Source: an uncultured bacterium
GTDB lineage: Bacteria > Patescibacteriota > Minisyncoccia > Minisyncoccales > UBA5738
Direction of reading: 5' to 3'
Assembly (NCBI GenBank): GCA_903847095.1
Contig: CAINCQ010000039.1
Location: 1 to 58,678 of the forward strand
Length of the DNA: 58,678 bases
This document shows positions 53,244 through 58,678 of the stretch, piece after piece. The notes beneath the pieces were generated by a model, which made no database searches, was not told where the DNA came from, and saw only the letters and a list, made by a program, of their open reading frames with translations. The position numbers and the translations under genes were made by a program. Within the stretch, counting starts at the first letter, position 1. Every line of letters begins with the position of its first letter.

Positions 53244-54314
53244 ATGGTTTCAATACCGAAAAATCTGCTTGTTTACGGGGGGGCGCACGCGGTGGTTGAT
53301 TTGGCTTCGGCCATAACCATGTACAGTATTTTCAGGACGGGTGTCGTATCGGCCGAGACATTTTTTTTCTTTCTTCTGGCTTATGATTTCCTTGCTTTTG
53401 CGGGGCAAGCGGTTTTGGGTTGGTTTGTCGACAAAGTGCGCGCGCCGCGCGCGGCAGCGATGGTTGGATGCTTGCTGGTTGCCATCAGCTTGTTTACTTG
53501 GCAAATTTTTCCCATGCTTTCCGTAATTCTGGCTGGGCTGGGCAACGCGCTGTTTCACTTGGGAGGTGGGGCGATCAGCTTGAATTTGATGCCAGGCCGC
53601 GCCGCCGCTCCTGGCCTTTTTGTGGCTCCCGGCGCGGTTGGTTTGGCCACAGGCATTTTGGCCGGGCAGAAAGGCGACTGGAGTCTTTTTTGGGTAGCCG
53701 CCTTACTGGTTTTAAGCACCGGGTTAATTTTTTTAACCAAGTCTCCGACTATCGATTACGAGAAAAAACCGGCGGTTGCCAGCCGAAAAATGTTTACGGT
53801 AATTTTTATCCTTCTTTTTTCTTCGATCATCATAAGGTCTTTTGTCGGTTCAATTGTCGCTTATCCTTGGAAAAAGGATGCCGCGTTGTTCTGGACGCTG
53901 ATCTTGGCTGTTTTTTTGGGGAAAGCTTTGGGGGGCGTTCTGGCCGACAAGTTTGGTTGGATCAGGGTATCGGTCGGCGCTTTGATGATTTCGGCCGTTC
54001 TGATTCCTTTCGGTTTTAAGATTCCGATCCTGGGAATAGCCGGAATGTTTTTTTTCCAGTTCGTAATGGCGGTTATTTTGGCAGCACTGGCCTTTTTGAT
54101 CCCGGGCCGTTCGGCGCTGATATTCGGCCTGAATTGTTTGGCTCTTTTCTTCGGTCTTTTTCCGTTTTTCTTTCCGGAGTCCTCGGTAATTTTTCTGCCT
54201 CATTGGCAAGGGCTGGCTTTCGGGGCGACGCTATGTTCTTCGGTTGCAATCTATTTCAGCCTTGTTTATTTAGAGGCAAGGCGGCCTCGTGATATAATTA
54301 AAAATACTTTTTGA
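53244..54314 (+). CDS. Major facilitator superfamily transporter
   Basis: 356 residues and about eleven to twelve helices. FVDKVRAPRAAAMVGC is the loop 2-3 motif region, and GLGNALFHLGGGAISLNLMPGRAAAPGLFVAPGAVGLATGIL resembles the fosmidomycin-resistance (Fsr) subgroup. VLADKFGWIRVSVGALMIS repeats the loop motif in the second half. Substrate unknown; drug or metabolite efflux is the usual assignment. Confidence 0.78.
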   Translation: MVSIPKNLLVYGGAHAVVDLASAITMYSIFRTGVVSAETFFFFLLAYDFLAFAGQAVLGWFVDKVRAPRAAAMVGCLLVAISLFTWQIFPMLSVILAGLGNALFHLGGGAISLNLMPGRAAAPGLFVAPGAVGLATGILAGQKGDWSLFWVAALLVLSTGLIFLTKSPTIDYEKKPAVASRKMFTVIFILLFSSIIIRSFVGSIVAYPWKKDAALFWTLILAVFLGKALGGVLADKFGWIRVSVGALMISAVLIPFGFKIPILGIAGMFFFQFVMAVILAALAFLIPGRSALIFGLNCLALFFGLFPFFFPESSVIFLPHWQGLAFGATLCSSVAIYFSLVYLEARRPRDIIKNTF

Positions 54315-54328
54315 TAAATAATAAAAAA

Positions 54329-55165
54329 ATGAAGAAAACCATTTTTATGTTTGTCGGTTTGTTTCTTTTTAGCGCCGGATCTGTTTTTGCCGATGTCTTG
54401 CCTCCCAACGGCCATGGTATCACCGTTTGCGACAAAATAGTGAACACCGGTGCTTTTCCGGACACCGTATTTATAGGCTCTTTATATGATTATAGGGGAG
54501 AGGGGGCGGTTGGAGAGGAAAATTACGTTATTTCAACGGATGAATGCCTGAAGACCGGTGGAAAACAAGGAAGATTTTATTTGAATTTCGTGGTGTTCGC
54601 GATCGAAAAAAACTATTATAACAGCCTTGTCCGGAACGGAACGCTCGATCAGGAGATAGTCTTGATGAACCGGAGCGACGGCGGGAAGAACTATGTCGCG
54701 CGTTTTACCTGGTTATGGGATACCGACAATATCAGCTATACTTCCAACGAAAAAAGTAAAACCAGGGAGATCATGGTTGCCGGTTTCAACGGCCAGCGGC
54801 TGGAGCTTTTCGAGTCGGCCGAAATTCATGAGTATGTCGACGGAAGCAAGCAAACCAGCGAATTCCAAAAACCGGATTACAAAAATCTGAAATCGTCCTG
54901 GATTATCGATCCTGCCCAGCCGAAAATCGACGGCGGTTGGTCCGAATGGTCTGTTTGTTCAAAATCCTGCGGTGGCGGTAGCCAGACAAGGACGTGTTCC
55001 AATCCCGCTTCGGCCAATGGCGGCGCGGTTTGTATAGGCGATTCTACTCAGGCTTGCAATGTACAGGTTTGCGATGTTGGGTTAGGTGGGTTGACCAGAC
55101 CTGTTGGTTTTTGGGATAAGGTTAAATGTTTTTTTGCCAAACTATTCGGGATGGCATGCCTCTAA
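54329..55165 (+). CDS. Secreted protein with thrombospondin type 1 domain
   Basis: 278 residues from the ATG at 54329. The signal peptide (KKTIFMFVGLFLFSAGSVFA) is followed by DVLPPNGHGITVCDKIVN, shared with the paralogue at 55740, and a ~170-residue domain of unknown fold. Residues ~202-250 are a TSP1 repeat: GGWSEWSVCSKSCGGGSQTR then six-Cys pattern through ACNVQVC, with the WxxW ladder. The last residues (VKCFFAKLFGMACL) match the end of the paralogue. TSP1 domains bind glycans or proteins, so surface adhesion is likely (inference). Confidence 0.82.
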   Translation: MKKTIFMFVGLFLFSAGSVFADVLPPNGHGITVCDKIVNTGAFPDTVFIGSLYDYRGEGAVGEENYVISTDECLKTGGKQGRFYLNFVVFAIEKNYYNSLVRNGTLDQEIVLMNRSDGGKNYVARFTWLWDTDNISYTSNEKSKTREIMVAGFNGQRLELFESAEIHEYVDGSKQTSEFQKPDYKNLKSSWIIDPAQPKIDGGWSEWSVCSKSCGGGSQTRTCSNPASANGGAVCIGDSTQACNVQVCDVGLGGLTRPVGFWDKVKCFFAKLFGMACL

Positions 55166-55167
55166 CC

Positions 55168-55539
55168 ATGATTTCTTACGGAGTTTTATTCATTGAGGCT
55201 CTGGTTTTTACGATATTGCTCGAAATGGCCGCGTTCTTTATTTTTAAGGAGTTATTGTTGGGGCGGAGCAGTGACATTCCGGTAAAAGATATCGTTTTTT
55301 CGGTTATTTTTTGTTCGTTTACAACCTTGCCTTATGTCTGGTTTTTGTTTCCCGAAATATTAGGCGCTACCGTTGTTTGCCCGGTTGTAAGCGAATTTTT
55401 TGCCGTGACCGTCGAAGCGTTCATTTATTTTTTCGTTTTAAAGATAGGCTTAGGAAGATCATTGGCGGTTTCATTGATTTGTAATGCCTTTTCGCTACTG
55501 GCCGGCTTATTGGCAGCCCGTTATATCTGGAGTGGATAA
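55168..55539 (+). CDS. Hypothetical membrane protein
   Basis: 123 residues from the ATG at 55168, two bases after the preceding stop; an ATG at 55156 overlaps it. Four hydrophobic helices (MISYGVLFIEALVFTILLEMAAFFIF..., VFSVIFCSFTTLPYVWFLF, CPVVSEFFAVTVEAFIYFFVLKI, SLAVSLICNAFSLLAGLLAARYI). No family recognised; the helix pattern with a conserved Glu in the third helix suggests a small membrane-embedded protein. Probably translated with the TSP1 gene. Confidence 0.65.
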   Translation: MISYGVLFIEALVFTILLEMAAFFIFKELLLGRSSDIPVKDIVFSVIFCSFTTLPYVWFLFPEILGATVVCPVVSEFFAVTVEAFIYFFVLKIGLGRSLAVSLICNAFSLLAGLLAARYIWSG

Positions 55540-55542
55540 ATC

Positions 55543-55677
55543 ATAAAGAAGAAAGAAAACAGAACAATCGATTTGAAGGGGTGGGAAATCGCTTACTTAC
55601 CGATAACCAGTCAAGATCCTTGCCGGTATCGGGAACGCCTTGGCGGAGCCATACTCTCTTCTAAAATACCGCTTTAA
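55543..55677 (+). pseudogene. Truncated copy of the YgjP/SprT-like metallopeptidase gene
   Basis: The frame reads KKKENRTIDLKGWEIAYLPITS then diverges and stops after 44 codons, against KKEKRTINFQGREVAYLLITS at the start of the intact gene at 56526. The start codon has become ATA, and the zinc site and all downstream sequence are missing. It is the remnant of a duplicated module. Confidence 0.8.
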
Positions 55678-55704
55678 AACAGGCCTGATTGTCCCGGATT
55701 CTTG

Positions 55705-55713
55705 TGCTATAAT
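55705..55713 (+). promoter_or_regulatory. Extended -10 promoter for the 55740 gene
   Basis: TGCTATAAT, an exact TG-N-TATAAT form, 27 bases before the ATG. Confidence 0.55.
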
Positions 55714-55739
55714 TATCCTACTATAGCGATCAACAAGTT

Positions 55740-56459
55740 ATGAAAAAAAACTTATTTCTTAGCGGGTGCTTGCTGGTCCTTTTATCCGGTCCGGCAGTGA
55801 ATGCCGATATTTTACCGCCGGATTCCCATGGCATCACGAGCTGCAGCAAGATTGTTAATGTTGGCGGATTCCCCGATACGGTGTTTGTCGGAGCAGTTTA
55901 TGGTCCGAGCGGACAGGACGAAGGAGCTTTGGGAAAAAATTACGTAATTTCTTCCAATGAATGTTTGAACACGGGAGGAAAATCCGGAAGTTTTTTTTAC
56001 GGTTTCGCGGTTTTCGGCATCGAGAAAAACTATTACGACGATTTGATCAAAAATGGAACGCTCGATTCGGAAATCGACAAAATGGTCCATAACAACGGAA
56101 CCAACAGCCACATTGCGCGGGCTGATTGGGAAAACGGCTGGATCGCTTCGGATACCGGCTTTGACCAGGGACAGACCGGCCGTACCGTGGAAACATCGAT
56201 AATCGGATTTTTGGGCCCAAAATTGCTCATTTACGAGTCAAAGACGATCGATGAATTTACCGACGCGGCTCCACGGGTGAAAACGTTTCCTAAACCCGGA
56301 TCCGATAACGTGAAACTGTCGTGGAATGAAGGGATTTCAAATAACAGCTTGGATAAAAAAACAGTGGATGACCAAGTTGTTCCCGATATGAGTCCGAGGA
56401 CGATTTTAACTTCTATCGTTTGCTTCTTCGCTAAAATATTCGGGAAGGCTTGCCGATAA
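55740..56459 (+). CDS. Secreted protein, paralogue of the TSP1 protein without TSP1 domain
   Basis: 239 residues. Signal peptide (KKNLFLSGCLLVLLSGPAVNA), then DILPPDSHGITSCSKIVNVGGFPDTVFVGAVYG, aligned throughout with the product of 54329 (KNYVIS..ECL.TGGK.G.F, IEKNYY..L..NGTLD.EI). In place of the TSP1 domain is a short linker (NNSLDKKTVDDQVVPDMSPRT). It ends SIVCFFAKIFGKACR, the same tail as its paralogue. It is followed by the metallopeptidase gene, as the decayed copy suggests was once true of the other. Confidence 0.75.
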   Translation: MKKNLFLSGCLLVLLSGPAVNADILPPDSHGITSCSKIVNVGGFPDTVFVGAVYGPSGQDEGALGKNYVISSNECLNTGGKSGSFFYGFAVFGIEKNYYDDLIKNGTLDSEIDKMVHNNGTNSHIARADWENGWIASDTGFDQGQTGRTVETSIIGFLGPKLLIYESKTIDEFTDAAPRVKTFPKPGSDNVKLSWNEGISNNSLDKKTVDDQVVPDMSPRTILTSIVCFFAKIFGKACR

Positions 56460-56525
56460 TTTCATTCACTGATAATGCCGCTTCTGTTCCGGCTGGACCA
56501 TTGCTTACCCGCTTCATAGCGGTTC

Positions 56526-57101
56526 ATGAAAATGAGAAAAAAAGAAAAAAGAACGATCAATTTCCAGGGACGGGAAGTCGCTTATTTATTGATAACCAGT
56601 CCGGTTGCCAATAAGGTGAGGATAGCGATCAGGCGCGGGGGAGCAATGACGGTCACAAAACCCGGGCGCGTGGCCGAATCGGTTGTGAACGGATTTTTAC
56701 AGGATAAATCGGAATGGATTATAAAAAAAATCGCTTATTTAAAAACCATCGAAGAAACCCCGGCTTTAAAATCGGGAAGGAAAGAATATTTGAAATATAA
56801 AACGGCCGCGAAGGGTTTGGTTTGCGAGAAAGTGAAACATTTCAACGTTTTTTATCAATACGGCGTGAAAAAGATCACGGTGAGGAACCAGAAAAGCCGG
56901 TGGGGAAGCTGCTCCCGAAGCGGGAACCTGAATTTTAATTTCCGGATTGTTTATCTGCCCGATTACCTGGTCGATTACATTGTGGTCCATGAGTTGTGCC
57001 ATTTGGGCGAGTTGAATCATTCCAAAAAATTCTGGGATCTGGTCGCGCTGGTTGTTCCCAAACACCGTGAGTTAAGAAAAGAATTAAGGAAATATTTTTA
57101 A
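56526..57101 (+). CDS. YgjP/SprT-like metallopeptidase (DUF45, M48-like)
   Basis: 191 residues. The gluzincin-type site is HELCH (H155, E156, H159) with NHSKKFW holding the third ligand. Upstream, KKITVRNQKSRWGSCSRSGNLNFNFRIVYLP is the family's signature. The start is the ATG at 56526; a second ATG at 56532 gives a nearly equal product. Substrate unknown. A truncated copy lies at 55543. Confidence 0.9.
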   Translation: MKMRKKEKRTINFQGREVAYLLITSPVANKVRIAIRRGGAMTVTKPGRVAESVVNGFLQDKSEWIIKKIAYLKTIEETPALKSGRKEYLKYKTAAKGLVCEKVKHFNVFYQYGVKKITVRNQKSRWGSCSRSGNLNFNFRIVYLPDYLVDYIVVHELCHLGELNHSKKFWDLVALVVPKHRELRKELRKYF

Positions 57102-57107
57102 TAAAAA

Positions 57108-57311
57108 ATGGAAAAAGAAATTATTTCAAAAGAGATATTCGACCAGGAAACCAAGATTTGTCGGGAAATGTTTAAAGAAAAAAGCGGTTGCGCCTGGGGG
57201 AAATGCGATTCTTGCGGCGTTATTCCGATGTTGCATAAATTGCATAAAGGCGAGTTGCTGGAGCGCAAGGCCGAGATCGAAGCAGTTAAGAGCCGCGTTT
57301 TTGGCCAGTAA
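57108..57311 (+). CDS. Small hypothetical protein with zinc-site-like cysteines
   Basis: 67 residues, helical, with a CAWGKCDSCGV cluster in the centre (four-residue spacing then CxxC), suited to a small zinc site. It lies six bases after the metallopeptidase stop, so is co-transcribed. I recall similar small proteins in CPR genomes but cannot name a function. Confidence 0.65.
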   Translation: MEKEIISKEIFDQETKICREMFKEKSGCAWGKCDSCGVIPMLHKLHKGELLERKAEIEAVKSRVFGQ

Positions 57312-57327
57312 TTTTTTGTCTGGTTTC

Positions 57328-57356
57328 TTGACAAAAGATCCGGTTTCGGTTAAAAA
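57328..57356 (+). promoter_or_regulatory. Promoter for the 57402 gene
   Basis: TTGACA, 17-base spacer, TAAAAA. Confidence 0.6.
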
Positions 57357-57401
57357 AAGTTAGGCTTGAAAACGAGCTAGTTATTACACAAGGAGGCAGG
57401 A

Positions 57402-57764
57402 ATGGCCGATAAATTGGAATACCCTTTGATCATTGAGGCGTATGGACCCGAAAGTCTAAAAGAAAATGTCGAAGCTGGACCTAAAAGATTGGGCTGGCCG
57501 CGTAACTTGTTTGGTATCGAATTGCATTGTATTGGCGAAGCCGATTGCAAATTGGAAATTATCATTACGGATCAAACCAATGATGAAAACAGTATGCGGT
57601 TCTACGCCGATTTCGAATCGTTTGGCCGCGGCGAGTTTATTCGACAGGCGCGCAAATGGCAAGCCAAGGACGCGCGGCTATCGATCAGGATCCATAATGC
57701 GTTCTTTTTCACCGGGCCCAAGGAAGGGTATTCGAAAAAATACAAATTTCTGATAAAGCATTGA
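57402..57764 (+). CDS. Hypothetical protein (single-gene cassette)
   Basis: 120 residues, AAGGAGG four to five bases before the ATG. Mixed alpha/beta sequence with beta-strand-like stretches (YPLIIEAYGPES, LFGIELHCIGEADCKLEIIITDQ, SMRFYADFESFGRG, ARLSIRIHNAFFF). No signal peptide or known family. Own promoter and terminator, as in the cassettes near 40-44 kb. Confidence 0.68.
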   Translation: MADKLEYPLIIEAYGPESLKENVEAGPKRLGWPRNLFGIELHCIGEADCKLEIIITDQTNDENSMRFYADFESFGRGEFIRQARKWQAKDARLSIRIHNAFFFTGPKEGYSKKYKFLIKH

Positions 57765-57766
57765 TA

Positions 57767-57789
57767 AGCGGAAAGATCCGCTTTTTTTG
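57767..57789 (+). terminator. Terminator after the 57402 gene
   Basis: AAGCGG-AAAGAT-CCGCTT followed by T-run. Confidence 0.85.
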
Positions 57790-57899
57790 TTGCCTGATCT
57801 TTGATCAGACCATGGAGAAGGATAAACCGGATGTGCTTTGTCGGAATCAATTTTACGTTTTCCAAAAGTACTTTGGTTCGGTATAAAAGGTATTTCGCC

Positions 57900-57927
57900 A
57901 AAGAAAAACCCTGAAATAGTTCAGGGT
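57900..57927 (-). terminator. Terminator of the right-edge gene
   Basis: On the minus strand CCCTGAACTATTTCAGGG followed by TTTTTCTTT. Confidence 0.75.
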
Positions 57928-57945
57928 AATGATCTGCGGATTAAT

Positions 57946-58677
57946 TTATTCGGGGATATTGAAGGGGCTGATTGGAGGATTGCCGACCGGTACTCTTTTT
58001 TTGGCGAGCCATCCTTGGTCGGATCCTTGGATCCTGGTTGGCCAGATCGCTTCGAATTCCGATCGGGAAACCCAGTAGGCGTAAAGAATGCCCCGGGGTT
58101 TCTTTTCCCAGTAGGTAATGGGATTGTTATCCCGTTCGACCCTTTGGGCGATTTTGGCTCCGGCGGCGATTTCAAAGCTCGGTTCTTCGTCTCGGCCCAG
58201 CAATATTCCTTTTTCTCCTCCTCCGCGCATTACGGGTTCTAGCGAGCGTCCATAGCTTTTAGCTCTGCTGAATCCAAGGACATCGTCACCGCCGGACCAG
58301 GAAGACTCAGGGACAAATTCACGTCTGACCGGTTCCGGTCTGGGTCTCGGCTGGCTGGAGATATAAAAGGCCATCCCTGCGGCAAAGACTCTTTTTTGGC
58401 CGATGATGTTGGCGGCGACACCTCGCGCGGTGTCTTGGGTGAATACCCATTGCCGGACATCTTTTCCATCCCTGAATCCATCGATCCAGAAACGTCCACC
58501 TTGGACGCTTCCGGCCAAATAGTTTTGGGGCGGCCATTCGTAGCCACAGACCTTGCAGAAGCCGCTCGAGGTGAGCGGAGTGCTGTCGAGGGGGCATTTT
58601 TGGCGGTATTGTTCCAGATGGAAATGGCTGGTTGGCTGTCCGGTGAGGGGATTAATGCCCTGGACCGACATAACCAC
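57946..58677 (-). CDS. Hypothetical zinc-ribbon protein (5' end may be outside the window)
   Basis: 243 or more residues; the frame is open to the window edge. A zinc-ribbon-like motif near the start is CPLDSTPLTSSGFCKVCGYEWPPQNY (Cys pairs at a usual spacing). It is followed by RFWIDGFRDGKDVRQWVFTQDTARGVAANIIGQKRVFAAGMAFY, a beta-rich segment, then a Pro/Arg-rich, probably disordered stretch (RPRPEPVRREFVPESSW) and a C-terminal domain containing IAAGAKIAQRVERDNNPITYW. No function recognised. The likely start is the ATG a few residues in, or further upstream. Confidence 0.65.
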   Translation of the reverse strand: MVMSVQGINPLTGQPTSHFHLEQYRQKCPLDSTPLTSSGFCKVCGYEWPPQNYLAGSVQGGRFWIDGFRDGKDVRQWVFTQDTARGVAANIIGQKRVFAAGMAFYISSQPRPRPEPVRREFVPESSWSGGDDVLGFSRAKSYGRSLEPVMRGGGEKGILLGRDEEPSFEIAAGAKIAQRVERDNNPITYWEKKPRGILYAYWVSRSEFEAIWPTRIQGSDQGWLAKKRVPVGNPPISPFNIPE

Positions 58678-58678
58678 G

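Overview
The window is a continuous bacterial chromosome segment of roughly 47% GC using the standard code (UGA is a stop throughout). Short lineage-style RpoB and RpoC, an rpsF-ssb-rpsR operon, FtsK and RecA directly behind rpoC, RNase J with a long disordered N-terminus, many lone genes of unknown function and very compact operons point to a Patescibacteria/CPR (Parcubacteria-like) genome. This is inferred from gene content and protein style; no rRNA is present to prove it.

Layout. 1-5450 is a plastic region: a phage tail-fibre-like N-terminus fused to a zinc-ribbon/PD-(D/E)XK protein, two four-helix-bundle (S23/IVS) genes (one enclosed by a 30-bp inverted repeat), a TM0106-type RecB-like nuclease and a RAYT transposase flanked by REPIN palindromes. 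A family of GGGAC-bounded repeats sits in frame inside two or three of these genes. 5470-9100 holds RodA and an O-antigen-ligase-like TPR membrane protein. 9226-19975 is the core block rpoB-rpoC-ftsK-recA. 19989-21175 (minus) is rpsR-ssb-rpsF. 21298-31700 has phosphomannomutase/phosphoglucomutase, TrpRS, RNase J, tRNA-Leu, GalU, a SIS-like protein and a peptide-type solute-binding protein. 31813-32360 has SecG and a holin-like membrane protein.

32568-43980 mixes core genes (groES-groEL behind a CIRCE operator, lemA, htpX, an IMPase) with single-gene cassettes, each with its own TTGACA promoter, Shine-Dalgarno and hairpin terminator. The densest run (40284-43956) has five unknown helical-protein genes, two clearly paralogous, plus a structured putative ncRNA. 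Two tiny cysteine-rich peptides (36962-37179) sit behind a perfect consensus promoter. 43981-58678 has a P-loop kinase, a tRNA-Ser with a degenerate tandem copy, a GIY-YIG nuclease, a heavy-metal transporter, two HD proteins, RNase HI, a phosphodiesterase, flavodoxin, a PEBP protein, SpoIIM-like and MazG-like proteins, an MFS transporter, and a duplicated module of secreted proteins (one with a thrombospondin type 1 domain) plus a YgjP/SprT-like metallopeptidase.

The most unusual feature is the density of small dispersed palindromic elements of at least five kinds: in-frame coding repeats, REPINs, a ~165-195-bp hairpin element in the leaders of three genes, a CCCCGCAGGATGCGGGG palindrome that also forms the anticodon arm of the degenerate tRNA, and a ~95-bp leader repeat before rpoC and trpS. 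The best candidates for something undescribed are the in-frame element, the 40.2-44.0 kb cassette array with its ncRNA, and the cysteine-rich peptide pair.
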